64,000 nt of DNA from Pseudobacteroides sp. (GTDB lineage: Bacteria; Bacillota; Clostridia; Acetivibrionales; DSM-2933): NCBI RefSeq assembly GCF_036567765.1, contig NZ_DATCTU010000121.1, positions 62,001-126,000 of the forward strand. The letters are read 5' to 3'. Shown piece by piece: positions 1 through 9,851 of this stretch (its first letter is position 1; the number at the start of each line of letters is the position of its first letter). The notes below the pieces were generated by a model. That model did no database searches and had not been told where the DNA came from. It saw nothing but the letters and a program-made list of their open reading frames with translations. Position numbers and translations under genes: made by a program.

Positions 1-2
1 TA

Positions 3-2519
3 ACATTGGTAAGCAGCATAACCTTTGCTTTCAGTGTTGAAGTGCTTCAACGGACAGATTTTACTGACGGATTGAGTTCGCCTTGGAAGTTAAATCTAAG
101 CAATCAAAACAATGCATATTCATATGTAAAGGATGAACGCCTTGTTGTCCATATGGACCAAAAGGGCACAAACAAATGGGATGTAGCAGTGGAGCATAAT
201 GATTTTACTATTTACAACGGCCATAAATATACCGTAAAATTCAAAGTCACAGCTTCAAAGAATTGCAAGATTTACGCCAAAATAGGTGATAGGGGTGAAC
301 CCTATGGTGAGGCATGGAATAATAATTGGAGCCCTTACGCCCTCACTGCAGATAAGGTTCTTGAGATCAACGACACCTTTACTGCAACTAAGGATTACAA
401 AGATGCACAGCTTGCTTTTCATCTAGGTGGAGAATTAGCCGGGTCACTACCATATGATGTTAAATTTATTTCGATATCACTAAATGATGACTCAGCCGAC
501 CCTAAGTCAACTCCAACACCAACACCTGTTATTACTCCCTCAATGGATATAAGGGTAAACCAGTTGGGATATTACTCTGATTCAATCAAAAAAGCCACAA
601 TAAAGACTGACTCCACATCTACTTTGGATTGGGAACTTAAGAACAGTTTAGGCGTTGTGGTTGCTTCAGGTAAGACACAAGCTTTCGGCCAGAATCATGC
701 GTCAGGAGAAAATGTCCAGATAATTGACTTTTCCAGTTATACTACTCCAGGCACTGGCTACAAGCTGTTCGCAGGGAATGCTTCAAGCCATTCCTTTGAT
801 ATAGGAAATAATATTTACTCACAACTCCAATACGATGCATTGAAATATTTCTATCACGCCAGAAGTGGTATAGAAATTAAAATACCTTACTGTGTTGAAT
901 CACAATGGGCAAGAGCAGCAAGAGATAATCCGGATAAAGCCAGACTGGTACCCGGCATAAATTACACCGGCCCTTCAACTCTTGATGTAACAGGCGGATG
1001 GTATGATGGAGGATTTTATACAAAGTATACCTCCTATAATGCAATGGCATTATGGAAAATACAAAACCAGTATGAAAATGCCAAGATTACAGGAAAATCC
1101 GATGCTTTTAAAGATAACACAATGAATATTCCTGAAAGCGGAAATGGAATTCCAGATATCCTTGACGAAGCACGCTGGGGCATGGAAGGCATGCTGAAGC
1201 TTCAGATCCCTCAAGGCTTTGACCGAGCAGGAATGGCACCTTATCAAATAAATGAAGCCGTTATTGGCCTAGACGTGGCAGGTACTGGACCCTTGATAAG
1301 CAGAGTATACTATCCGCCTACAACTGATGCAACCCTCAATCTTGCATCATGTGCAGCACAAGCCGCAAGACTTTGGAAATCAATAGATACCGTTTTTTCA
1401 GACAAGTGTGTGGCAGCTGCCGAAACAGCATGGGCTGCTGCAATGAAAAATCCGGCTATCTATCAGCCACACCCAAGTGGTCAAGCACCTTCTTCATATC
1501 CAAATGACTATTTTGAGGACGAATTCTATTGGGCAGCATGCGAATTGTATTTAACAACCGGTAAAAATTTATATCTTGATTACATAAAGACCTCAAAATA
1601 TTTTTGTCAAATGCCTGTGAAATTGACAGCATATTTTAATGATGGATTTCAGGGAAGCATAGACAGAAATACCACAGCAGGGCTTGGGACTTTATCCCTG
1701 GCACTTAACAAGGCTTCCGAATTTCCTGCAGCAGTAAAAAATATTACTAATGCCGCTGATCTGTACCTTTCTATTCAAAGAGAACAAGGCTATGGAATGC
1801 CTTTAGCTGAAAACAGTTTTCCATACAAGATTGGCAGCACATCCGGTATATTAGACGGATATCCAAATGAATCAAACCTCCTTGGGGCCAATAACGGAAT
1901 AATTATGGCATATGCATATTCCTTGACAGGAGACAAAAAGTATTTAAATGGCGTTGGCGAGTTCATGGATTACCTTTTAGGCAGAAACCCAATAGTAAAA
2001 AGTTATATCACCGGCTATGGGAAAAATCCTGTTAAAAACCCCTATCACGCTTTCTTTGCCTATCAGGATGACAAAAGTTTCCCAAAAGCTCCCGGAGGAT
2101 TTTTAGTTAGTGGAGCTACTTCATCACTAAATGCAATGAGGTTTGTGAACGCTGATGATCCTCGTTACTTACCGGCTCAGAAAAGCTATGAAGATGATTA
2201 CTATAACTACTTTACAAATGAAGTAAATGTGGATCTTAACGCTTCACTTGCATGGCTGGCATCCTTTGAGGAAGCCAAAGGTCTAATTCCCACTCCAAAG
2301 AAACCTATTCCCGGAGATATAAATGAAGATGGAAAGGTCAACATGGGAGACCTTGTACTATTAGCAATATCTTTCAATTCAACATATCAAGATCCAAATT
2401 ATAACAATAAGTGCGATGTTAATAATGATGGAGTAATAAATATGCATGATGTAATGGTTATAGCAATGCGTTTCGGTTATAATGAATCGATAGAACCAGG
2501 TACAGTTTACGCTTTCTAA
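3..2519 (+). CDS. CBM4 - Ig-like - degenerate GH9 - type-II-like dockerin protein (5' end outside window)
   Basis: The frame is open to the left edge and the first residues look like the end of a signal peptide, so the true start lies outside; a TTG at 6 is only the first possible start codon here. Residues are numbered from that TTG. A CBM4-like module spans about 12-155, a Thr/Pro linker 160-178, an Ig-like CelD-N domain 180-265, a GH9 module 268-755 and a dockerin 770-830 (GDINEDGKVNMGD, then DVNNDGVINMHD). The GH9 module is odd. The canonical DAGD motif holding the catalytic base reads D334-G-G-F337, and the usual PHHR motif is replaced by NPYHAFF. The general-acid Glu of NEV (E739) remains. 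The protein is secreted and would dock on a scaffoldin. It may bind rather than cleave glucan, or have an altered substrate; the domain call is firm, the activity is not. Confidence 0.93.
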   Translation, partial: TLVSSITFAFSVEVLQRTDFTDGLSSPWKLNLSNQNNAYSYVKDERLVVHMDQKGTNKWDVAVEHNDFTIYNGHKYTVKFKVTASKNCKIYAKIGDRGEPYGEAWNNNWSPYALTADKVLEINDTFTATKDYKDAQLAFHLGGELAGSLPYDVKFISISLNDDSADPKSTPTPTPVITPSMDIRVNQLGYYSDSIKKATIKTDSTSTLDWELKNSLGVVVASGKTQAFGQNHASGENVQIIDFSSYTTPGTGYKLFAGNASSHSFDIGNNIYSQLQYDALKYFYHARSGIEIKIPYCVESQWARAARDNPDKARLVPGINYTGPSTLDVTGGWYDGGFYTKYTSYNAMALWKIQNQYENAKITGKSDAFKDNTMNIPESGNGIPDILDEARWGMEGMLKLQIPQGFDRAGMAPYQINEAVIGLDVAGTGPLISRVYYPPTTDATLNLASCAAQAARLWKSIDTVFSDKCVAAAETAWAAAMKNPAIYQPHPSGQAPSSYPNDYFEDEFYWAACELYLTTGKNLYLDYIKTSKYFCQMPVKLTAYFNDGFQGSIDRNTTAGLGTLSLALNKASEFPAAVKNITNAADLYLSIQREQGYGMPLAENSFPYKIGSTSGILDGYPNESNLLGANNGIIMAYAYSLTGDKKYLNGVGEFMDYLLGRNPIVKSYITGYGKNPVKNPYHAFFAYQDDKSFPKAPGGFLVSGATSSLNAMRFVNADDPRYLPAQKSYEDDYYNYFTNEVNVDLNASLAWLASFEEAKGLIPTPKKPIPGDINEDGKVNMGDLVLLAISFNSTYQDPNYNNKCDVNNDGVINMHDVMVIAMRFGYNESIEPGTVYAF

Positions 2520-2556
2520 TAATATGATTTTGCAACCTTGATTAATATTGAAAACA

Positions 2557-2602
2557 GAGCTGCTGCAAAATGTGTCTTGTATACTACATTTTGCAGCAGC
2601 TC
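2557..2602 (+). terminator. Rho-independent terminator after the GH9-like gene
   Basis: A long inverted repeat (GAGCTGCTGCAAAATGT and its complement) closes 37 bases after the stop codon and is followed by a short T-rich run. It could also end transcription of the convergent hydrogenase gene. Confidence 0.85.
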
Positions 2603-2670
2603 TTTATGTTAGCATTTCAGCTATTAGCTTAATTAATTTAGTTCTTTAATTTTATACAGTCTTCAGTGGT

Positions 2671-5600
2671 TTATTTCGAGCCCTTGAGCATACTTCCAAG
2701 TGCTCCTTCTTCAATCTGCTGACCGTTAAGAGTTATGTAAATGCCACTGCCTGAGTGAGTATCCTTTAAACGTATTGTTCTTACGTTGATAAAGGAATCC
2801 ATTTTGAGCTTCTTTACAGCATCGGACATTGAATTATAAAGCTCCTTTGATCCCTTACCAGAACATGATTCACACATGCAGATGGTAAATTCCTGCGTCA
2901 CAAAGGCTGAGTTTGCTTTCTTCTTTACAGTGTTGCAGGCATTATCCCCAACCTTTGGCGTATAGGTTGTGTGCAGCAGTTCATGTGCCAGATGAGAGTT
3001 TGCCTCACCATAAAACTCATTGTACAGCCTTAGTATATCAGGGTTTTCCTGGGATTTACGATACTGGGCGGTTTTATCTATATTCACGAGAACCTGCTGG
3101 CGTTTTTCCATTGCATCTATCTTTTCCGGTACCGGATGTCCTGCACCACAAATACATCCACCAGGGCACGCCATTACTTCTATAAGGTCATAACCAACAT
3201 CAACGCCTTGGATTATCTTTTCCACGATTGGTTCAGCATTATGTAGACCGCTTATAACAGCAACACGTACATTTGTGCCGTTTGCGTCAACTGTAGCTTC
3301 CTTGAGACCTTCAAACCCACGAATTTCTTCAAAGTCAAGACGATCTACAAGAACATTTCCTGTAAGCTTCTCAACAGCCATTCGAAGAGCAGCTTCAGCA
3401 ACACCTCCGGAAGCACCAAAGAGAACCCCTGCACCAGTTACCCTCTTATATGGATCATCAAACTCTTGTGGTACTATATCGGCGGTTTTGATACGGAGCA
3501 GTTCAACCATTTCAAGCATTTCACTTGAAGTGAGGACTGCATCTACATCCCTTATTCCCTCAGGAGCAAATTCAGAGCGGGCTGCTTCATGCTTTTTAGC
3601 AAGACATGGCACTATAGAAACTACAAAAAGGTCTTCCTTCTTTATTCCGGCTAATTTTGCATAATGATTCTTAACCGTTGCTCCCATCATCTGCTGAGGT
3701 GATTTACAGGTTGAAAGGTGCGGTATGATCTCTGGATAACGCTTTTCAACCAGATTGACCCATCCTGGACAGCATGATGTAAACTGAGGCATAACACCTT
3801 TCTTCTCAACACGAGTGAGAAACTCTGTTGTCTCTTCCACAATGGTGAGATCGGCAGCAAATGAGAAGTCGAATATCTTATCAAATCCCATTTTTCTTAA
3901 TATTCCAGCCATAAAAGGTGATGCTTCATCATATGGAATACCAAAATAAGATGAAACAATACTGCGAACTGCAGGAGCAACAAAACCTACAACTGTCTTA
4001 CCGGAGTCATTGATTGCCCTGAATACCTTTCCTTTTTCACGTCTGAAATCAAGTGCACCACAAGGACAGGCATTCACGCACTGACCGCAGCTGACACAGT
4101 CTGTTTCCTGAAGGGGCAGACCGCTTTTTGTTCCAACAAGCTGTCTCCCATGTTTTGTATAATATGTAAGGACATCCGGCCCTTCAATCTCTGCACACGC
4201 TGCAATACAGCGTCCGCATGAAATACATTTATTGTGGTCGCGGATGATAAACGGATGATCATCCACAATTGGAATGTATGGGCGTTCATGAATAGGATTT
4301 ACATATTCTATTTTGTGAGCTTGTGCTTCTTTTCTGAGGTCACAGCTGAAGCGTTCCTTACAACCGCATTTAAGGCAGCGGCGTGCTTCCTCTCTGGCAG
4401 ACTCGTCACTATATCCAAGCTCAACCTCATTAAAGTTATTTTTGCGTTGACTTATTGAAAGTTCTGGCATTTTTGCACGGAAAACCTTAGGCATTTCTTC
4501 GAACTCCCACTTAGGTAGGTCTTCCATCGACCCGCGGCTGCAGCTATAGTCTGCGTTGGCCTCCTGAACATATCCTTTCGTCAGGAAACTATTCATAGCA
4601 TCTGCGGCATGACGGCCTGCTGCTACTGCCTGAATAACTGTTGCAGGACCTGTAACACAGTCACCACCTGCAAATATCTTTACTTCAGATGTTTGCATAG
4701 TATTGCCATTGATTTCTATATCGCCCCACTTATTAAGCTTAACGGGCATATCGTTATATAGGAACTGAGTATTTGTGCTCTGACCGATTGCACCAATAAT
4801 TGTGTCTGCATCTATCAAAACATCACTGCCTTCAACGGGTACAGGACGACGACGACCTGAACGGTCCGGTTCACCAAGCTGCATTTCCATACAGTGAAGT
4901 GTTTTCTTTCCGCCGTTCATAACAATTTTATTTGGTGCCATTAAAAAGAGCATTTCTACCCCTTCATGCAAAGCTTCTTCAACTTCATAGGGCTCAGCCG
5001 GCATTTCTTCACGGGTACGACGATAAATCAACTTAACTGATTTAGCACCTTTACGAAGTGCTGTACGAGCACAGTCTATGGCAGTGTTACCTCCACCAAT
5101 GACAACCACATTGTCACCAAGCTTAATATCCATACCCTTTGTTACCTGCTCAAGGTATTGTATTCCAAGCCATACACCTTCAAGATTTTCTCCCTCAAGA
5201 TGCATAGGGGTTGCACGCCATGATCCTATTGCAAGATAAACCGAGTCAAAATCATTATTAAGATCCTCAAGACGTATATGCGTTCCCAACGCTTTACCTG
5301 TCATTATCTTGATACCCATCTTTTTCATTATATCGATTTCTTTATCCAGGGTAGCCTTTGGTAAACGATATTCCGGAATTCCGTAACGCATCATTCCGCC
5401 TGCATGGGGCTGACGTTCAAATACAGTTACATCATGACCGTTTATCGCACTGTAGTATGCAGCTGAAAGACCTGACGGTCCTGCACCTACAATAGCAATT
5501 TTCTTTCCTGTGGAAGGTTTTAAATCAGGAATCCAGGGACCCCTTGACATATCCCAATCAGCAGCAAACCTTTTTACATAGTTTATTGCAACAGGTGAAT

Positions 5601-6096
5601 CAACCAAATTGCGGCGGCATGCCGATTCACATGTGTGTGGACATACACGGCCGCACACAATAGGGAAAGGATTGTTGTCTTTGATAACGCGTATTGCAGC
5701 TTCATAATTACCGTTACCGACGTGGCGAAGATAGGATTGAATGTCTATGTTAGCCGGACAAGTGGTAACACAGGGAGCAACGCAATCTGCATTGTGATCA
5801 GAAAGAAGCTGCTCTAAGCGTACCTTCCTATAGTTTTCAAGCTTAGGGCTATTGGTGCAAATAACCATACCCTCTTTAACAGGAGTCTGACATGCTTTCA
5901 CGTCTCTGTCTCCCAATTCAACTACACATAATCCACAGTTTCCGTTTGACCTTTCAAGTCTGATATCATAGCAAAGATGAGGTATATGTATATCCTCCTG
6001 AAGTAATGCCTGAAGGATGGTAAGATTGTCATAGACCTCGATTTCCCGTCCATTGACGGTTACCTTGATGCGTTTGTGATTTGTTAATGTTTTCAT
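2671..6096 (-). CDS. GltD-fused [FeFe]-hydrogenase (2Fe-2S / flavin-NAD(P) / 4Fe-4S / H-cluster)
   Basis: This 1141-residue cytoplasmic protein is predicted to couple NAD(P)H and/or ferredoxin to proton reduction. An N-terminal 2Fe-2S domain (about 8-85, CGLC motif) leads into a glutamate-synthase-small-subunit-like region with Cys motifs (about 105-190), an FAD motif (GAGPSG, about 200) and an NAD(P) motif (GGGNTA, about 350). Two 4Fe-4S ferredoxin motifs follow (CISCGRC, CVSCGQC). The H-cluster domain has L1 TSCCPGW (C775 proton relay, C776 ligand), L2 VPCLAKKHE (C831, Val instead of the usual Met before PC) and L3 ACPGGCICGAG (C977, C981). A C-terminal tail has a further CMCESC motif, possibly a thioredoxin-like 2Fe-2S domain. 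All H-cluster ligands are present. No maturation genes or partner subunits lie in the window. The fusion type is known from clostridia; the cofactor preference cannot be read from the sequence. Confidence 0.93.
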   Translation of the reverse strand: MKTLTNHKRIKVTVNGREIEVYDNLTILQALLQEDIHIPHLCYDIRLERSNGNCGLCVVELGDRDVKACQTPVKEGMVICTNSPKLENYRKVRLEQLLSDHNADCVAPCVTTCPANIDIQSYLRHVGNGNYEAAIRVIKDNNPFPIVCGRVCPHTCESACRRNLVDSPVAINYVKRFAADWDMSRGPWIPDLKPSTGKKIAIVGAGPSGLSAAYYSAINGHDVTVFERQPHAGGMMRYGIPEYRLPKATLDKEIDIMKKMGIKIMTGKALGTHIRLEDLNNDFDSVYLAIGSWRATPMHLEGENLEGVWLGIQYLEQVTKGMDIKLGDNVVVIGGGNTAIDCARTALRKGAKSVKLIYRRTREEMPAEPYEVEEALHEGVEMLFLMAPNKIVMNGGKKTLHCMEMQLGEPDRSGRRRPVPVEGSDVLIDADTIIGAIGQSTNTQFLYNDMPVKLNKWGDIEINGNTMQTSEVKIFAGGDCVTGPATVIQAVAAGRHAADAMNSFLTKGYVQEANADYSCSRGSMEDLPKWEFEEMPKVFRAKMPELSISQRKNNFNEVELGYSDESAREEARRCLKCGCKERFSCDLRKEAQAHKIEYVNPIHERPYIPIVDDHPFIIRDHNKCISCGRCIAACAEIEGPDVLTYYTKHGRQLVGTKSGLPLQETDCVSCGQCVNACPCGALDFRREKGKVFRAINDSGKTVVGFVAPAVRSIVSSYFGIPYDEASPFMAGILRKMGFDKIFDFSFAADLTIVEETTEFLTRVEKKGVMPQFTSCCPGWVNLVEKRYPEIIPHLSTCKSPQQMMGATVKNHYAKLAGIKKEDLFVVSIVPCLAKKHEAARSEFAPEGIRDVDAVLTSSEMLEMVELLRIKTADIVPQEFDDPYKRVTGAGVLFGASGGVAEAALRMAVEKLTGNVLVDRLDFEEIRGFEGLKEATVDANGTNVRVAVISGLHNAEPIVEKIIQGVDVGYDLIEVMACPGGCICGAGHPVPEKIDAMEKRQQVLVNIDKTAQYRKSQENPDILRLYNEFYGEANSHLAHELLHTTYTPKVGDNACNTVKKKANSAFVTQEFTICMCESCSGKGSKELYNSMSDAVKKLKMDSFINVRTIRLKDTHSGSGIYITLNGQQIEEGALGSMLKGSK

Positions 6097-6753
6097 AACC
6101 TTTTCCTCTTATAATATGTATTTGAAAAAATTTATAATAAAAGTTTTGCAGTAAAAGATACTGTAAAACGTGTCCATTGGTATATGTATAATTCTTTCAA
6201 AATCCCATTTGCAAAAAGTTATCAAGTGATTTTCCAATATTAATGTTGCCATGAGAAATTATTGTATAGAATATGCATTAATTTCTTAAACAAAACAAAA
6301 TTTTGGAAGGATTATACTTCACCGCTTGAATATAACTATATTTATATATCAATGGATCAGCCATAATTAAGGAATGATAAAAAGAATTACTTGCCATAAA
6401 TATAAGTGTATAATTAGATTTGTATACTTATGTAAGGCAATAGACTGCCGAAGCTTCACTGCTTTGCCAAAACATCTTTGCTTTGCTCTGCCGAATGCAA
6501 GATTACATTTTTAATATATAATAGTAAGTTATTTTTTTAACATTCTTATGACCATTTACTATTATAGCTGAATAATTATAATTTGTCATTTCATGTTTCG
6601 ACATTTTTTAAGTGTTTTAGTTGAATATTTCGATATCTTTGCCGATTAATTGTCCCTAGATGGTTTTATGCTTCATTTATCCAAACATTTCAGCAAATTT
6701 CGAAGTAATCTGGTTTAGACTCTCCTATTCCTTAATATAAATTACGTAGAATT
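6097..6753. other. Gene-free AT-rich region with an imperfect inverted repeat
   Basis: No coding sequence with a ribosome-binding site was found. An interrupted inverted repeat spans 6391-6440, with arms TTGCC...ATAAGTGTATA and TATACTTAT...GGCAA, and could be a small remnant element or a hairpin. The rest presumably holds the hydrogenase promoter on the minus strand, but no convincing -35/-10 pair was picked out. Confidence 0.5.
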
Positions 6754-7098
6754 TTAAATGGGAGACTTTCTAAAAGGGTATAGCAAGTCTACGTGAAACC
6801 CATATGCAGCAACTAGAAAAATTATAACTGCAGCCCCCAAAATTATACACATATTTTTGCCAAAGCTGGCACCCTCGTTTTTCTCAAAAATCAATCCCAG
6901 TATAAAACCTGCTATAAATAAAGCCAGAGATATAAATAATGTATTGTACAGCACTGATTTTTTGCTGATACCTATCGCATTTAAAAATATCGTACCAAGG
7001 CAGAAGGTTCTCCCAATCTTGATTGAAACAAGAATGCCAAGAAAAAATATTGGGCCTGAAATAGTACCAGGACCTATTTTTGAACTCAATTTCACCAC
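6754..7098 (-). CDS. Small hypothetical membrane protein
   Basis: About 110 residues with three hydrophobic stretches (roughly 15-45, 50-72 and 84-102). It ends in a short charged tail and has no recognised family. The start is uncertain: an AGGAG lies one base before a GTG-GTG pair and eight bases before an in-frame TTG, so the TTG three codons in may be the real start. It lies downstream of and in the same direction as the anti-sigma factor gene (gap 42 bases) and may be co-transcribed with it. Confidence 0.6.
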   Translation of the reverse strand: MVKLSSKIGPGTISGPIFFLGILVSIKIGRTFCLGTIFLNAIGISKKSVLYNTLFISLALFIAGFILGLIFEKNEGASFGKNMCIILGAAVIIFLVAAYGFHVDLLYPFRKSPI

Positions 7099-7140
7099 TC
7101 CTAAGAAAGTTTTAATTTAAGCATTAAGTGTTTATAGTAT

Positions 7141-8352
7141 TTATCTGTCATAATTAAATTCAACCTCTACAATACGAACATCTGCTATGTTTTTATCATC
7201 AAATAGCTTCAGTGCCGACACCGTAGGCACTTTTAAAAGTACACCATTAAACCTGAGGTTTTTTGACCCTATAAGATCATTGACCTTTATGAGGTCGGAT
7301 GCAAACTCATCATCTTTAAGATATTTGGAGTACTCTATAAATCTTTTCATTTCGTTCTTGAAATACTTAAAGCTTTGTGCTACAGGTTGTTTGGCATCAA
7401 GAGCCCACAAATCATCTATATTAGAACCGTCTTCCACCCCATCATTTGAAGCTGCTTCGTTTTTGGGGAAGTCGGTTACATCGGGTGCCAGATGGCCCAC
7501 CATTTCTATATTTAATGGAAATCCCCAGTTTGCACGAAGAAAGCCCATGTTTTTGTAACCCCATTTATTTATTGAAATACCGCTTGTATCTATTGAAAAC
7601 CACCACTCCCTGTAACCACCATTATCAATTTTTGTAACCAGGACATCAAGGTTTTCAAGTGTTACCGGCTTCTCAAAATAGACAGTCAATGAACTAAGGC
7701 TCCAATCTTTAACCGCTTCAAGCTTGGATTTGACTTTTTTCAAAGAATCATCATTTCTGTTAACCTGATGGCCCCAGCCAACTGGAAAAACAGCACCATT
7801 ATCTAAATATGTAGTTTTCCAGTCTATTTCTCCTATATAATTAGGAACAGCCAAATCAAACTTTCCGCTTCGAGAATTTCCAAATAAAAGAGGCTGCTCG
7901 AACTCAAATATATTTATGGATTCAAGAGGTCCAAGTCGGCCTAACCAGCCACCCTTAGCCCTTCCCCCAGGAATATTGAAGTGAACAATGTCATTTAGTG
8001 CCCCCCTCACCATCTCATTCTTCTTCATCAGAGGCTTTGCCATTATCGTTTGAAAAATAAATGTCAGAACTATATAGCAAATAGCAATTACCAACGCACA
8101 TGCTATTACTATTCTTCCCAGTACTCTCTTAAAGAAGATATTCTCCAGCTTTCTTTGCTTGATTTCCAGGTGTTCATCCTTTAATTCCATCATGGAATCA
8201 GCTTTTATACCTTCGAATATACTGAAGCATTCATCACATTCCTTAAGATGATTTTCGACGCTTTTCTTCTCGCTATCTGATAACCTTTCTTTCAAAAAGT
8301 CAGGCAGTAATTTTTTTACCACCTCACATTGTGGTCCCAATTCTTCATTCAT
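7141..8352 (-). CDS. Anti-sigma factor, zinc-finger HC2 type with C-terminal sensor domain
   Basis: 403 residues. The N-terminal zf-HC2-like segment (C-x-V ... HLKECDEC, residues 9-42) matches the cytoplasmic sigma-binding domain of ZAS anti-sigma factors. One membrane helix lies at about 80-105. The long outer region resembles the sigma-factor-regulator N- and C-domains often found on partners of ECF sigma factors. The gene starts inside the end of the upstream sigma gene (8-base overlap), so the two are translationally coupled and very likely a pair. The extracytoplasmic signal is unknown. Confidence 0.87.
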   Translation of the reverse strand: MNEELGPQCEVVKKLLPDFLKERLSDSEKKSVENHLKECDECFSIFEGIKADSMMELKDEHLEIKQRKLENIFFKRVLGRIVIACALVIAICYIVLTFIFQTIMAKPLMKKNEMVRGALNDIVHFNIPGGRAKGGWLGRLGPLESINIFEFEQPLLFGNSRSGKFDLAVPNYIGEIDWKTTYLDNGAVFPVGWGHQVNRNDDSLKKVKSKLEAVKDWSLSSLTVYFEKPVTLENLDVLVTKIDNGGYREWWFSIDTSGISINKWGYKNMGFLRANWGFPLNIEMVGHLAPDVTDFPKNEAASNDGVEDGSNIDDLWALDAKQPVAQSFKYFKNEMKRFIEYSKYLKDDEFASDLIKVNDLIGSKNLRFNGVLLKVPTVSALKLFDDKNIADVRIVEVEFNYDR

Positions 8353-8818
8353 GGCTATTGTAAACCTCCCTAAACTTTTTCCTTGCCCTGTGCAAAGTAA
8401 CCTTAACCGAAGATTCGGTAGAATTTATTATTTCTGCTATTTCCTTATATGAAAAACCATAGTGGTCCTTAAGCAGTATTGCTGTTTTAAAATGCAGCGG
8501 CAGCCTCCCTAATGCTTCAGCTAAATGTAGTATATCAGTATCATTTTTTGCTGTTGCTTTAAAATCCTCTTCATAGGGTTCGAAATTTAATATATTGATT
8601 TTATTTTTTCTTACATAGTCTATAAAGTTGTTGTGAGCAACACGTATCAACCATTTAATGCATATATAAGACGATTTATCGCTATAAAACATCAGGAGAG
8701 CTTTATAAAAGGTTTCCTGGGTCAAATCTTCTGCAAGCTCAGTATTTTTGCAAATATTTCTTAAGTAATTATCAACCTTTTTATAGTTTTCCCTGTATAT
8801 CTTTTTAAAGCCCTCCAC
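8345..8818 (-). CDS. ECF-family RNA polymerase sigma factor
   Basis: 157 residues. Sigma region 2 is recognisable (DLTQETFYKAL, about residues 31-41). Region 4 is a helix-turn-helix (YKEIAEIINSTESSVKVTLHRARKKFRE, near the C-terminus, given here as its key positions about 122-150). It directs RNA polymerase to stress or envelope genes and is held inactive by the anti-sigma factor encoded immediately downstream with an 8-base overlap. It probably autoregulates its own promoter; the target motif was not identified. Confidence 0.92.
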   Translation of the reverse strand: MEGFKKIYRENYKKVDNYLRNICKNTELAEDLTQETFYKALLMFYSDKSSYICIKWLIRVAHNNFIDYVRKNKINILNFEPYEEDFKATAKNDTDILHLAEALGRLPLHFKTAILLKDHYGFSYKEIAEIINSTESSVKVTLHRARKKFREVYNSHE

Positions 8819-8901
8819 ATGCTCACCCCTTTATCCATTACACTAATTATAACGGAAATTTATGGTGAAAAGTTACAGCATCATTTTTAGAATACATCTC
8901 G

Positions 8902-9329
8902 CTAAAAAATTCTTATAGGTGTACAAACACCGACAAAGGAAAAAAGGTCTTCAACATCTGCGTGCTTATTTACTATTGTAAAGTTCCCTGTTGGTGTAGG
9001 GGTTGATGGCTTGCCTGTGGCAACAGGATAAGATTTGATTAGTCTACCTTGGCGGTATAAAGCACTGGGATTAATACCAGGGTTTGCATTCCGCAATGCT
9101 TCGACTTTTATTCCACTACTCTATACCATGCTGGCCATGCCTCTCAGTACCATCCTGCTTTTTTTTACATATAGGTTGCCTGAGGAGTCCAAGCCTGCAT
9201 AAAATACCTCCTTAATATCTGATACACCATAGCCTTTAATTTTGTTGGAATATTTAAATTAGAAGGCTTTGTGGCTATAAAATAGCCTATACCAGAGTAT
9301 GGTATAGATTCAAGCATTATTTGCTTCAT
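8902..9329 (-). pseudogene. Decayed L,D-transpeptidase-like gene
   Basis: Two stretches of one old reading survive in different frames. Upstream, an ATG near 9329 opens ...GYFIATKPSNLNIPTK, then the sense shifts frame to KIKGYGVSDIKEVFYAGLD and hits a stop. A later frame reads SYPVATGKPSTPTPTGNFTI, the conserved YkuD beta-strand region (TGxxxTPTPxGxF). It then ends abruptly without the catalytic SxGCxR motif. At least one frameshift, an in-frame stop and loss of the 3' end make it non-functional. An intact YkuD protein is encoded at 19574-20944, but with different domains. Confidence 0.75.
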
Positions 9330-9370
9330 AGCCTTAGCTCCTGATATTTTGGTATGTATAAGTAAGTAAA

Positions 9371-9403
9371 CCCTCCTATGTCTGGCATATGCAGATAGGA
9401 GGG
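9371..9403 (-). terminator. Terminator hairpin downstream of the YkuS-like gene
   Basis: The arms CCCTCCTAT and ATAGGAGGG flank a partly paired centre. On the minus strand the hairpin lies just past the stop of the UPF0180 gene and is followed by TTTACTT. Confidence 0.7.
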
Positions 9404-9431
9404 CTGCTGATTAATTGTCAGTTAATTGATT

Positions 9432-9692
9432 TTATTTAGATGTCTTCTGATCTATCATGTTCTTCACTTCTTCTGCAGTAAGTCCGCTGGCACTAATTAC
9501 TGGAATCTTGGTAGATGTATCTGCAAAACCCATCATATTGGTGTTGTAGTCTGCAGCAATAATTACATCTAGATTATCATATTTGGCAATATTATTTTCA
9601 ATGTTTTCACTTAGAATCTGCACTGTATATCCCTGATTCTTCAAATAGTCAGCTACATTAGTCAGACCTTTTTCTACACCTATATTTTTCAT
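9432..9692 (-). CDS. YkuS-like UPF0180 family protein
   Basis: 86 residues. The start ..IGVEKGLTNVADYLKNQGY and the central DVIIAADYNTNMMG follow the pattern of the UPF0180/YkuS family of small cytoplasmic proteins, whose biochemical role is unknown. It probably adopts a small alpha/beta fold. A good ribosome-binding site (CGAGGTG) lies upstream of the ATG. A terminator hairpin follows, so it appears to be a single-gene unit or the end of the bla-type operon upstream. Confidence 0.82.
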   Translation of the reverse strand: MKNIGVEKGLTNVADYLKNQGYTVQILSENIENNIAKYDNLDVIIAADYNTNMMGFADTSTKIPVISASGLTAEEVKNMIDQKTSK

Positions 9693-9851
9693 ATGTCATC
9701 ACCTCGTCCTTATTCTTCCCCCATGAAGTGTTGGTATGCATGTAAATATATAGCGAATTGGTAATTTGTTATTTAATACCCTTGATCATCAATTAGCCAA
9801 GGCGAATTTTTATCCTTACGGACGAGAATCATATTCCAGTCAGTATTTGCT

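Noticed and set aside
3275..3664. 129-codon plus-strand frame within the hydrogenase gene
   Set aside because: Antisense shadow of the H-cluster domain, Ser/Arg-rich composition, no ribosome-binding site.
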